Assembly: GCA_034231615.1 (NCBI GenBank)
Contig: CM067298.1
Coordinates: 33,176,127-33,240,126, forward strand
Length of the DNA stretch: 64,000 nucleotides
Direction: 5' to 3'
DNA from: Meghimatium bilineatum
Taxonomy: Eukaryota > Mollusca > Gastropoda > Stylommatophora > Philomycidae
Under the pieces are notes generated by a model that ran no database searches, was not told where the DNA came from, and saw only the letters and a list, made by a program, of their open reading frames with translations. Positions 21,071-32,039 of the stretch are shown one piece after another. Positions within the stretch are counted from its first letter, which is position 1. Every line of letters starts with the position of its first letter. A program made the translations under genes and the position numbers.

Positions 21071-23284
21071 AAGATGAAATAAACACTTTAACTTTCAGCA
21101 AGTAACTCTTAAAAGCTCATACCTTTCTGCCAGAAGAATATATATATATAAATAACAGGATGTGATTTAAGATATATTTGATGTACATCAAGTGAGTCTT
21201 ATTCAGTATATAAATGTCAGCAGTATTGACTCACAGGACAGATTGGAAAATTATTTATTGTTGCACGGTTCGTTGACCAAATGTTTCACACACTACAATC
21301 AAATAAGCTTGAGTACGTATTAGAAGCAGTATTGTGTTCTTGAAATAATTTAGTAGAATGCAACATAAATACGGCAATTATATATATATATATATAATGT
21401 ATATCGATAGATGGCTGTCATTGAAATTGCTGGTCTATCTTACTCTCCAGTAATTTTAGTAAAATCTATTGTTAGGGTTCCAAAGGGATCTGCATTGTTC
21501 TCGTGTATAATCTCAGGATTAGCAGATAACCAAGATCCTAAAAGTACCTTTCCGTGGTGCCCTTAGAAGATGATGATATGAAGTTCTTGCGAAGTAGTCA
21601 TTCTAACTATTTTTAACGCTCTTTAACCAAGACGGAATGATGCTTTGTTACACAAGATATGCAATGTCTCTGAATAGCATAATTCAGTACCTCAGCCAAA
21701 AATACTGTTGCTGCACAGTGATGGACAACTTGTGGCCTGGACTGCCGGAAAGCTCGCAAATCAATAATAGTAAGAAAAATCCGAATAGTATTTTGAGAGC
21801 ACCAGAAGGTAACACAAAAGGCATCGAAATGTGCAAATCACACTGGAAGAGGAAATCCATATTGAAGGATTTCACCATCGATAGTAAGCTTATAGTTCGG
21901 TAGTTCATATTCGATAGTAAGCTTGCAGTTGTATTTCGACAGTAGGTTTGTGTCGAAGAAGAGGGCATGATGCCAGTTAACACCAGTTTGCAGAGAAATA
22001 TGTGGTGAAGCTCACACATGAAAGAGCCTTTCACGATATCAGTTAAGAAAACCACTGTCGAGAGGGCAACCAACTCTAGCGCTACCTGCTCTGCTGTCGT
22101 GTGTTTGCTATACATGAACCAGGTTCACAGATCATAGGAGGCTCAGAAGCCGGGGACACAGAGGACAATAGACGATCTAATTACACGAAACAAGTTCTCA
22201 TGCGGCGAAACATGATACACGTAGTCTAAATGGTGTCAGAATCTCATCAAATCATCCCCATCCCTGAGATTTATGGACATGTTCTGACTCGTAAAGTCCA
22301 AGGGAATAATGTGTGAGAAACGGTCACTGCCTAGAACTGAACGCATTCGTCTTCTGGCTACAGATAGATATGTATATAATAACCGGATCGCTGTTTATTA
22401 GCCTTGTTGATAACAATTTGTGTCAAAGAATGTTGAACAAAGCAAATGATTAAAATAAGATGTATTGTGGAGTCTGTATACGAGGTTACTAATAAATATA
22501 TAATGTGGACGAAAGTAGATAGGTGATACAAGGGAATTATCTTATAAAGAAACAACTAACAAGAAATACCAAGAATAGAAAAAAAAAGAAAATGTGCGTG
22601 GAAGAGAGATAACAAAAACACAACAAAACAAAGGCACAGAGAGATCAAGAAAAAAGTAGACTCGCTTATTGACCTTTGCCTAACTATAGACCAGATGATT
22701 CATGATTAGAATTGCGTGAGCTCTCAAAAACGCGTCGTGTGACCTATGAACTTTGTCCTTTCAGCGTTACAATTTTCTCCTCTCTACCTCACTATTTTCC
22801 CTTACTCTTGATCCCATTTCTCCTTCTACTCTCATGGTACTCCGAAATGCAAGAATTAAAAATAGCACTCAATTTATGTTGTTCTACATGTCCCAGTTGC
22901 ATGTATTTCTGTCACTAGAATATGAATCGTGAGTTATTGTTGAAGCGAATTACTCTCCGGTTCCATGCCTGAAATGAGTTTTCTATGCAAACACAATATC
23001 CCTGACCTATTTTCAGACATTGGATTATCTTGCCATGTCACGTGCTTTGAGTAACTGCGAATGTCCCACTATCTCATCATCTCTAGCTGCAATTTACAGA
23101 AATTATGTTTTTTTATACATTCCACAATCAGGTTCAACGGGTCTGCACTTAAGCACGCCATCTATTTGTCCTTTACTATAAACATATAATTCACAAGTAC
23201 TATAATATTAACACATCATTTCCAAGGTCTTTGAAATCTATCTGTCTATCAATACATCCATACATCTATCTAGCAAGTTAGTTA
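21067..23284. other. No gene recognised
   Basis: The only sizeable frame is a 143-codon minus frame (21,684-22,115) without recognisable motifs. The sequence is AT-rich with a small (TA)n at about 21,380. Confidence 0.45.
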
Positions 23285-23295
23285 GCTATCTTTCT

Positions 23296-23574
23296 TCTTC
23301 TTCTTCTTCTGGATTCGTTCTCAAACTCCTGCAGATTAGCAGGATGTAGTCCGGAGAACGGAATGCATTGTGTCATGGTTTACAGAATTGCTGCGATATC
23401 TGCACCTTTCGACATGACACATTAGACTTCAGCATGGCTTTGGGTCACTGACCCTATGTGAGATGGGACAGCCAACTCCATCCATAACCTCCTTAGTCGC
23501 CTTTTACGACATGCGTGGAAAGTAAACAGTTGCTATTTTTTGCTCCCCTCTCGGGCCCCGGCAACACATGGGTG
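23296..23574 (-). mobile_element. SINE family A, complete insertion with 11-bp target duplication
   Basis: It is the reverse complement of the 19,307-19,588 element, running from its (TTC)n tail (23,296) to the GGCCCCGGCAACACATG head (23,574). The exact duplication GCTATCTTTCT occurs at 23,285-23,295 and 23,575-23,585. Confidence 0.9.
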
Positions 23575-23712
23575 GCTATCTTTCTATCTAATATATCTAT
23601 CTCATCTCTCTGTCTGACTGTCTGTCTACAAGCGATTTATTTAAGTACCTACATAACTAACCTACATATCTTTCTGTCGTTTAGTAGTTAATGCGTCCAT
23701 CAGTTCATACAT

Positions 23713-24060
23713 ATGTTAGAGGTAACTGAGATGTGGCTTTTAAGAAGAATGATGAAAATTCCACGATCAGCCAAGAAAACTAATGTAGAAGTTCTCAGAG
23801 ATGCCGGACGGAAACGACAAATTATAGTAGAAATTAGAAGCAGGCAATCAAGATGTTTAGGGCATGTGATGAGGAAAGAAAAACTTGAACATTTAGTAAC
23901 CAACCAGAGATTAATGGGAAAAGAGACAGAGGAAGACAAAGAGAGAAACTTTTGGATAATTGACACTAAAAATGTCACAAACTGACCTTATTAACAACAC
24001 ACGAGACAGAAAAATGTGGAGCCGCATGATCGCCTACGCCACTTGGCGTGTCAAATGATT
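23713..24060 (+). pseudogene. RTE-type LINE 3'-end fragment
   Basis: The plus frame reads EMWLLRRMMKIPRSAKKTNV, SRCLGHVMRKEKLEHLV and GKETEEDKERN. A shifted frame then gives RDRKMWSRMIAYATWRVK before a stop. It is the C-terminal region of an RTE-like LINE, 5'-truncated and with at least one frameshift. Confidence 0.8.
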
Positions 24061-24249
24061 TATTGACATATATGTCTGTCTAGGTGTCGTCTGACTTGCA
24101 GTCATCCATTCGATGAAGTAATATTATTTATCCGTCTATTTGTCAACTTATTTGTGAGTCCCCCCCCCCCTTTCACATGTCAGTTTGATGTTTGATTATC
24201 AGAACATCCGTTTGATCATCTGTTTCTAAATGTTATAGCTCAAAATGGG

Positions 24250-24418
24250 GTATACCGCCGAAAATGGATGTGTCGGGCCATTGGCGCAAAAAAACGGCGA
24301 CACAACGTATTTCCATTCTCTGGACTACATCCTGCTAGAAATCTAGTAAGACAATGGTCTTGCTACAAGGGAGATCCAGCAGGAGTTTGAAAATGAACGA
24401 TGAAGAAGAAGAAGAAAA
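24250..24418 (+). repeat. SINE family B copy with (GAA)n tail
   Basis: It contains GATGTGTCGGGCCATTGGCG, GACTACATCCTGCTAGAAAT and CAAGGGAGATCCAGCAGG, and ends GAACGATGAAGAAGAAGAAG. A close copy lies at 30,918-31,075, and reverse copies at 39,715-39,870 and around 37,300-37,700. The 3' end resembles that of SINE family A. Confidence 0.75.
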
Positions 24419-24569
24419 TGGGGTATAGGAATTGACTTCATTGTAATCCGGTTTTGAAGGTCCGATGCCACCAGTATTCGATCTGAGACGACACTTTCCA
24501 TATGCACTCCACTCTTCTAAAAAGAGTGGTACTCCATCCGCGGAGAGTACCACTCACATTATATAGTTC

Positions 24570-24835
24570 GTCTTCCTCTTCTAAGTTTGTTCTCAAACTC
24601 CTGCAGATTTGCAGGATGTAATCCAAGGAACAAAATGCATTATGGTATACAGATGTGCAGCTAAATATGCAAATTTCGCCATGACCCATCCGACTTCAGC
24701 ATGGTTACCAGGTCATTTTTATCCAGTATGATATGGGATAGCCAACTTTACCCATACCCTCCTTGTCGCCACTTACATATGCATAGAAGGTAAACAGTAT
24801 TACTATTCTTTGCTCGCCTTTCGGTCTGGTAACTC
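24570..24835 (-). repeat. SINE family A, diverged copy
   Basis: It is alignable by eye with 23,296-23,574 over its full length, with many substitutions (TTCTCAAACTCCTGCAGATT, CATCCGACTTCAGCATGG). Confidence 0.8.
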
Positions 24836-24867
24836 AACCGTCGGTGCGTAGTTCGATATCTTCAATC

Positions 24868-24970
24868 AATAATCCTCAGGGGTCAGAAAGAAGTCACCAC
24901 ATGGGATCGAAGTCGTAACCTATTGAGAACATGGTAAATGACCTAACCATTATGCTAGCGACATCCGCAT
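24868..24970 (-). repeat. tRNA-like SINE head
   Basis: The minus strand carries TAGCATAATGGTTAGG, a good A box, and CGACTTCGATCCC, a B-box-like segment. No full cloverleaf could be drawn, so it is a tRNA-derived repeat head rather than a tRNA gene. Confidence 0.6.
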
Positions 24971-25019
24971 TAGATTCAATATCTGAAGCATTCATCATTT
25001 CATCATTGTTATGCATATC

Positions 25020-25445
25020 TCGTTCTTTCGTATGTTCATCCAATCCATCTCTGGTCTTTTATGTTAGTATTTACTATTTCCGTCCTTCATAAATGTATGT
25101 GACGTGTGTCTTGTCCATCAATTCGACCATCCATTTTACATTGTCTGTTCGTTCTTCTATTATTGTTGAAACTACATATCCATCAATATTTTGTCTTGTG
25201 CGTTCATCCATTCATCCTTCTCGTATATTTGTCCACCCATTTAGAAATCCATACATGTTTGTCTTGTCTGTCCTCGCAATCGACCACACATATTCATTAA
25301 TCCATTCATTCCATCAGTGTCCTTTATTTCGTCTATTTTCATTTGTTATATCTTTTCCCGTCTTATCCATTCGTTTATCCATATTTTATGTCCGTCTGTT
25401 CACCAATCCCTGACTTTTCTGCTTGCTTATCTGTCGTTTGCCCAG
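25020..25445. repeat. Degenerate CCAT/TTCAT-rich simple repeat
   Basis: A pyrimidine-rich tract of irregular TCCATC, TTCATT and TCTGTC motifs. The open frames across it are compositional. Confidence 0.6.
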
Positions 25446-25449
25446 TCCG

Positions 25450-26330
25450 TCTGTAGTGATTGGTGCATCGTTTTATTCAGAGATATGCTGCAACGAGACC
25501 AGCATGATTCTAGCGTTATTAGATGCGTAGCCGAGTTATAACATTATGTGTGTGACTGCTTCATTAGATGAATGACATGAGTCGGGTTTATTTAGCTACA
25601 TAATTTAATCTAATTACATACATAATTTCATTCACTTAATTGCATAATTTATTCAATTAGTTCCATAATTACATTTATTTAGTTACATAGTGCCGTAATG
25701 AAGATATTAATCTGTCCCTGCTATTGAGATTAAAGGTCCTATTTCAAGTACGTGTCAGTAATATGAAAACGATAGGGGAAGCATGCATCTGTCATGTTTT
25801 GAAGCAGCTTGTGTATTTTCAAGCATTCTGCGTGTTTTCAAACAGCTAGTATGTTGTGAAAGATTGGCGTAGATTAAAGAATAGAAGAGATCCAGATAAG
25901 TCATTAAACGCAGATAAAAACACTGTTCTAGAAGTAAATGTCACAGAGGGAATTCATTAAGAAGACACCACACTTTAAGATGGACAGGAATAGGTTAAAC
26001 ATGCGACATCCATTGGACGAATGATAAAGCTATAAGTTATAGCTTCAAATAAGTAAATATGACATTAGGAAGGTGAATAACAATCAAAGACCATGACATT
26101 GAAACGTTTTTTGAAATCAAATACAGTAGTATACCTAAAAAATCTACAAATGTGAGGTTGCTGCGGAGGATGTGTCAACATATAAAGATCTTCATTCCCT
26201 CCCGTTGGCTTTCTTGCGAACGAGTGTGTATATATTTATACTTCTGCCCATTCTTGATGTTACCAATATATGACTTTCTTTGTTCCCCACTGTTCCTTCC
26301 ACCATTCACCCTGACTTTCGAGAGTACGTA
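25450..26330. other. No gene recognised
   Basis: AT-rich. Short repeated TAATTACATA motifs occur near 25,600-25,700. No coding support. Confidence 0.5.
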
Positions 26331-26331
26331 T

Positions 26332-26539
26332 AAGAGTTATGCAAATAATTAATTAGGACTTCGTTCGTTACGTTTTTTATTATTTTCGTTATTTTCGTTG
26401 GTCACTATTTATATACTTGGAGTCAGCCTTGGCTATTTTTGGCATGTGACTCCATGTTTATAAATAGTGACAAACGAAAATTACGACAATAATCAAGAAC
26501 GTAACGAATGAAGTCCTATGTAATTCTGTGCAAAGGTCT
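26332..26539. mobile_element. Foldback MITE, copy 2 (about 208 bp)
   Basis: The halves are near-perfect reverse complements: TAGGACTTCGTTCGTTACG is mirrored by CGTAACGAATGAAGTCCTA. A central GGCTATTTTTGGCATG loop is flanked by GGAGTCA/TGACTCC. Same family as 6882-7088 and less diverged between its arms. Confidence 0.85.
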
Positions 26540-26544
26540 TGTAC

Positions 26545-27055
26545 TGTATACGTTCTCGCATCCACAGTTCCCACGAAGACACCACGCTTTAAGATGACAG
26601 TAAGATTGTTTTAGATTGGCACTGGTGATGGTGACATGCACAAACAATATCAACTGGTTTTTTAAACTGCTGATGAAAGTTATTTTTTGAATCCTGCATA
26701 CCCGACCGTTGACTTATTTCAGACATATTCGTTTGTTATATAATCTAATCTCTATAACAGTCGTAAAATCTCTCTATAGCATTTATATTCAAAGATAAGA
26801 GCCATTCTCTCAAAATTTGCTGTCAGTGTCCAACTCTCGTAAACATACAGTCATAGATCAAATTAGTTTTTTTCATTGTATGACCTTAACAGCAATACTG
26901 GTTAGTAGATGGCATGCCTTTATATTGAGGTTGTCTTCTTATAGAAGCTTCATGGCACGTCATCTATACAATCCCGTAGTCGTAACCTTCGATAACAGTT
27001 ACCATGTTGTTCTGACAGGCCGACGTTGTGCTTGAACTAGTTATGGGCACGGCGT
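26545..27055. other. No gene recognised
   Basis: Nothing supportable is seen. Confidence 0.5.
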
Positions 27056-27059
27056 GGGT

Positions 27060-27268
27060 GCGCAGAACAACAAATAAACCTGTCGCAGGGGCCAGAGTTG
27101 TGCCCTGATGTCGACGTCTGTTTAGGAAGCATTGGACTCGAAACACCATTGAGTCGAATGGCTGCTGGAACAGAGGGCGGAACACTTATGGGAATGCCCC
27201 ACGTGCTTTGAGGCCAGTTTCTAATCAAGAATCAAGAAGAATCAAGAATCAAGCAATACTGAATCTGT
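27060..27268 (+). pseudogene. Jockey/I-type LINE 3' end, 5'-truncated
   Basis: The sequence from about 27,160 reads WLLEQRAEHLWECPTCFE and is followed by a tail of AATCAAGAATCAAG repeats. It matches the 3' end of the twin-primed LINE at 12,290-12,374, with an intact CxxC in the knuckle. Confidence 0.8.
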
Positions 27269-27299
27269 TTTTTTACCATATATTTAAAAGTCCAGACAT

Positions 27300-28335
27300 A
27301 AATACAATTTTAATACTATATCATCCACTTTGATCTTGCAGGTTGTGGTGTTTTGTTTCTTTTAAATACTCATTGCTTTTGTTTTCTTGATGTTTAGGAA
27401 GAGACCTTACTCTTTACTGTTTGCTACTACTACATTAATTAATTCTTGAAGGTCTTCATCACTTTTAGCAATCAGAACAGTGTCTTCCGCATACCTTAAA
27501 TTATTTATGTTATGTCCTCTCACCGATATCCCTGGGATATCATTTATTGCAAGCATTATGTTTTCACTGTATAAAGAGAACAGGTATTGTGGAAGTACAT
27601 ATCCCTGTCTAACTTCTTGTTTTATTTATTGAAAGGGGTAAAAATCATTTTCTTCTCATATTGCTGATGTATGTTGCCAGTATATCTTGATAATTCTTAA
27701 ATCCTTACTGTCGATGTTCAAATTCTCTAGCATGTGTATAACTTCACTATATTTAACGTTATCAAATTCCTTTGTGTAGTCTGTAAAACAGAGATACATG
27801 TCTGTTTTTACATATATAGGCCTCTCTATTGTTGTTCTAAAAAAATATATAACATTGTTGATACCTTTGCATTTTACGAAGCCATATTGTTCTGGACTTA
27901 TTTCTGCTTTTATTTTGTTTCTCACTCTCTTCATGATGATTCTGAGAAGCATTTTTGTTATTTGGCTCATGAGGCTGATTGTATGGTGTTCTTCACATTC
28001 GGTGGTCCCTGGTTTATTTTGGTAAGGCTATAAATATGGATCTCATTAAGTCATCGGGTATGTGTCCACTATAATATACGTCATTCAGCAATTTTGTGAT
28101 TATTTCTACTCCAAAGTCACCAAAAGCTACTAATTCCCATAATGTGATATTGTCTGATCATGTGGCTTTGCCATATTTTATGAACCTTAGGGTCTCCCTT
28201 ACTTCTGCTGCGAGTATTGATGGACCCTCATCATTATCTTGTATGTTTATCATCTCGGGTCTGTTGTCATCATATAGTTCTTTGATATTTTCTGACCATC
28301 TCTGTACTATATAATCTTTGCCCATTAATACCTGC
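27300..28335 (-). pseudogene. RTE-type LINE reverse transcriptase core, decayed
   Basis: Minus-strand translation gives ISPEQYGFVKCKGINNVI, CFTDYTKEFDNVKYSE (motif A), VRQGYVLPQYLFSLYSE (motif B, S/P altered), RYAEDTVLIAKSDEDLQ (motif C, normally YADD, here YAED) and KIKVDDIVLK. Stops separate the blocks. It ends where the element at 931-1681 begins in the protein order, so the two pieces together span one family. Confidence 0.85.
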
Positions 28336-28379
28336 CATGTCTTAGATTTGACACACCCTGTAACAGTTTTAAATAATTT

Positions 28380-28745
28380 TCAACCCAACAATTCCTGTAA
28401 TTGTCAACCCAACAATAACAACAGAATATAGACCAACCAACGCTCAAAAATATATAGAAGCTACAGAAACAAATATACTAAATCTAGAAATAGAAGAAAC
28501 CTTAAAACATAGCCCAAGTAATAAATCACCAGGAGAGGACGGTATACCAAGCGAAGCAATAAAAACGTGTAGAAACACAGGTGTCCAGTGGTTAGCCAGA
28601 CTATTCACAATAGCCTGGTCAGAAAGAAATGTACCAGACGACTGATAAGTTCACTGGCAAAAATCAGTAATTGTACCGCTATGGAAAAACAAACTACTCT
28701 GTACAAAAATGGACCCCAAAAAAAGATAGACATTGCCATCATAGA
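28380..28745 (+). pseudogene. LINE reverse transcriptase N-terminal fragment
   Basis: The plus frame reads YIEATETNILNLEIEETLKH, then SPSNKSPGEDGIPSEAIK, then LFTIAWSERNVPDD before a stop. The SPGEDGIPSE block is the start of the RT domain in LINEs. The fragment lies head-to-head with the minus-strand RT at 27,300-28,335. Confidence 0.75.
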
Positions 28746-29478
28746 AACCAGATGTTAGAAAAATCCCAGCTTGTGAGAAATGTAATGTAATACAGTACGT
28801 GACCAGAAGTATTGCTTGAAATGCTAAAAAATGAAGCTAGAATTGCGAAATAATTCTTATTGAAATAGAAAACATTACATTCTTTGAACCCGTATAAATC
28901 TATCTGGTTATGTCAAAGCACAATAAACATAAATGTTATTCAGTCCGAAACTAAATCAACATTTAGAAAATAAATACGCTTAGCGAGAGATAAGTTCACA
29001 ATGTACAATTGCAGTTCTGTTATTCAAAATGTAAAGCGACAACTGATGTTTTGTACTTGAGATCTTGTTGAAATGACAGCTGCTGACTAATCACGTTCAT
29101 ATAAGCTAATTCTGTGTTTTTGAAATGTGTTCCGTGAAATGCAGGAAGCTATTTGCCTGGGGTTAAAGTTCAGAGAAACTCGAAGTTGCAATGGAAATAG
29201 AAAGCAATGGAACGTAAACTATTCACTTTAGTAAATATGTTTTCACGAGTCATTTTTACAGAAAACGTCTTACGATAAAGACCTCTTAATCAAAACGTTG
29301 ATTCAGTTTATATTTGCACTATGTAGAACTACGAGGGTGCTTCAAACGAAAACTAAAAGTGTGATATAAATGAGAATACAGATATAATATATATGACTTT
29401 GTCTTGTGATCTGTTAATATTGTTGTTAGGAAAGTCACGAGTGTCTTGCACGTTTTCATCACAATTACGTCACAGTAA

Positions 29479-29483
<5 letters not shown>
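28746..29483. other. No gene recognised
   Basis: AT-rich and featureless by inspection. Confidence 0.5.

Positions 29484-29568
<85 letters not shown>
29484..29568. repeat. (TA)n microsatellite, about 42 units
   Basis: A long pure TA dinucleotide run that could extrude a hairpin or cruciform. Confidence 0.97.
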
Positions 29569-29569
<1 letters not shown>

Positions 29570-29571
<2 letters not shown>

Positions 29572-30185
29572 AGTATTCATATAACAATACTAATGTAAAA
29601 CAAGTTGACAACTTTTTTTTTTACCTAGGATCCACAATTACATCCACCCATTCCCTAAATAAGGAAATAAACGTACGTATAGGGAAAGCCCCTTGTCAAG
29701 AACTGTCAACCTTTTTTTTCAGATCCACATCCCCTAATTACTCTAATGGCTGTCGTACTTTTGCAGGACACAGGAATTTATCATAATGTCACTGCAACTT
29801 TTCAGGATGCGATATTGCAGTCAAGCTGTAAGGTTACCTGATACTAAATATTCAAGTGTGTTTGAGATATGCTTCCTTTTAGAAGCGTACGTCTACAGAC
29901 AGTTTAAGTTTCCTTGAAACGTGTGCCTGCATGAAACGTGATACGGTTATCGATACAAAGAATGCCGTGGTCTTTACTTCTGAAATAGGAACTTAAAAGG
30001 GGTCAATCTTGGGTTATCATGCTCATGGCTACATTTTACCATGTCCTATTCATTGTATCGTGTGATCTGTCTGACACTATCTATTGTATGTTCTGGCAGA
30101 TATTTAGGTAAAGTGAAATTTTTCGTGTTGGTTAAGCAATGCTTTATTTTATTTTTGTATAATTAGTAGTGTATCCCATTCAGGA
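29570..30185. other. No gene recognised
   Basis: Nothing supportable is seen. Confidence 0.5.
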
Positions 30186-30187
30186 AC

Positions 30188-30270
30188 GCAGTAGCGTAGT
30201 TGATATTGAGCTTGTTTGCTCTCCCCTGGTTACAACGTGCCAGATTCAAAACCACGTCGGGACAAAAATA
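30188..30270 (+). repeat. tRNA-like SINE head
   Basis: AGCGTAGTTGATATTGAGC is A-box-like. CAGATTCAAAACC, spaced as in a tRNA, is a weakened B box. It is a decayed head only. Confidence 0.45.
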
Positions 30271-30477
30271 AAATAAATCCTGGTTGTTGCGTTGTGATTT
30301 CTCGCTTGACACGACCACTCCTCGAGCTGTAAATGAGTACCTGAGACATGAGTTAGAAAAGGTAAAGACAAGTAATGGAACTGGCCACCCCACCTAATAG
30401 TTACTGCGGTTTACTACACAGTGCTATCTTCATCCCCGACGGCAGTTTACTGCCATGGGACATACCTTTACCCATCC

Positions 30478-30625
30478 AGTACATAGCCATCAAACCATAA
30501 TTTTGTGGCTATAGTGATTAAAAAATTTTGTTAATATAAATACGTACAGTAGTTTGCCATTGGTTTCTAAACGGTCCAGAGGCAGAATTGTCTGTGGCGG
30601 ATCGAACCATATGTTTGTATAGTCT
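30478..30625 (-). repeat. SINE family C copy (tRNA-type head on minus strand)
   Basis: It shares CTATAGTGATT, AATACGTAC and AATTGTCTGTGG blocks with 61,890-62,045, where the B box is better preserved. The order of blocks is the same in both. Confidence 0.55.
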
Positions 30626-30692
30626 TTAAATATCAATGCGATTTTTATGAATAGAAACATTTCCTCGAATTCCTAGAAATATTTGTTGAAAC

Positions 30693-30843
30693 ATTCCTCA
30701 TATACACGTCGTGGCGAGTGCTATGTTTAAACATTCCTCATATACACGTCGTGGCGAGTGCTATGTTTAAACATTCCTCATATACACGTCGTGGCGAGTG
30801 CTATGTTTAAACATTCCTCATATACACGTCATGACGACTGCTA
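30693..30843. repeat. 40-bp tandem repeat, about 4 units
   Basis: The unit is ATTCCTCATATACACGTCGT followed by GGCGAGTGCTATGTTTAAAC. The first three copies are identical and the last has substitutions. Confidence 0.95.
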
Positions 30844-30917
30844 TGAGAAAGCAGATTTTATTTCCACTGCCTATTAAAAGTATCATCGTACTCCTGAACA
30901 AGAAAACCCCGCTGAAG

Positions 30918-31078
30918 ACAGATGTGTCGGGCTATTGGCGCAAATAAAACAGCGACACAAAGCATTTCCATTCTCAGGACTACATCCTGCTGGAAATCTA
31001 GTAGGACCATGGTCCTGCTACAAGGGAGATCTAGCGGGAGTTTGAGAATGAACGCTGAAGAAGGAGAAGAAGAACAAG
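30918..31078 (+). repeat. SINE family B copy with GAA-rich tail
   Basis: It matches 24,250-24,418 nearly throughout (GATGTGTCGGGCTATTGGCG, GACTACATCCTGCTGGAAAT) and ends GAAGAAGGAGAAGAAGAAC. Confidence 0.8.
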
Positions 31079-31284
31079 AAAACATGCACCAACGAAACTG
31101 ATGTGTACATAAATGTTGATATCGTGTGTATGTGTGTTCACTACTGTGGTTGCGTATATAAATGTGTGCGTGTCTGTAAGCCAGTATGTGTGATATTACT
31201 GAATTTGAGCGAGAGTATGCGTTTATGTGTGAGTGTTCGTGAGTAAAGTCCTATATATGGTTGTGTATGTAAACAGGGAGTAAG

Positions 31285-31545
31285 TTCCTATTAGATTAGC
31301 AGATTAGCTGGAAATAGTCCAGATAACACAATGCGCTGTGTCATGGCTTACAGCTTAGCTGCGATATCTACGCCTTTTGACCTGACACATCCCACGGCAG
31401 CACTGATTCTTATTAAATCGATCATCCATGGGGTGAGAAGGCCTAATCCACCGCACAACCTCCTTAGTCGCCTCTTATGGCGTGCATGACAGTCAACAGT
31501 GTCGCTAATTTTCGCTTCTCTTCCAGGCGCTGGAAACTTACGAGT
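31285..31545 (-). repeat. SINE family A, diverged copy
   Basis: It retains GATTAGCAGATTAGCTGG, GCGATATCTACGCCTTTTGA, ACCTCCTTAGTCGCCTCTTA and a degraded head at the right end. Confidence 0.75.
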
Positions 31546-31548
31546 GGA

Positions 31549-31748
31549 ATATGTATGATTGTGTGAAAATATGCCACTATGTATGATTGTGTGAATATAT
31601 GCACTATGTATGATTGTGTGAATATATGCCACTATGTATGATTGTGTGAATATATGCCATTATGTATGATTGTGTGAATACACGCCACTATGTATGATTG
31701 TGTGAATACATGCGACTATGTATGATTGTGTGAATATATGCCGCTATG
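31549..31748. repeat. 28-bp tandem repeat, about 7 units
   Basis: The unit is TATGTATGATTGTGTGAA followed by TATATGCCAC, with 1-2-bp variation. It starts at the head end of the adjacent SINE copy. Confidence 0.93.
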
Positions 31749-31816
31749 TATTTATATAACTACATGTATCGTTTTAAAAAGTGTGTATACTTATAAATGT
31801 TTAAGTCTTTCTATAC

Positions 31817-32031
31817 CAGTGTTTCCCAACATGGAGCTCACGACCCATAGGGGAGGGGAGTGAAATTTGATTGTTCAGGGGGACAATTTGAACAAGTTGT
31901 AATTACCCGTAGGTTTCATTTAGGAATAATTCAATTTTTGAATATAAAAAAGTATATGGTAGGGGGGGGGTCGGCATTAAAATTTTAGAAAGACTTAGGC
32001 GGGGCATGTTAAAAAAACTTTGGGAACACTG
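31817..32031. mobile_element. hAT-like MITE (215 bp)
   Basis: Terminal inverted repeat CAGTGTTTCCCAAC / GGGAACACTG, with flanking 8-mers TTCTATAC (31,809-31,816) and GTCTATAC (32,032-32,039) matching at 7 of 8. The interior has a poly-G run. A reverse-oriented copy lies at 63,256-63,483. Confidence 0.85.
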
Positions 32032-32039
32032 GTCTATAC

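Noticed and set aside
24868..24970. Functional tRNA gene
   Set aside because: A- and B-box-like motifs are present, but the arms do not pair as a cloverleaf and there is no terminator run at the right place. A SINE head is more likely. The same holds at 3245, 30,188, 32,735, 38,580 and 61,985.
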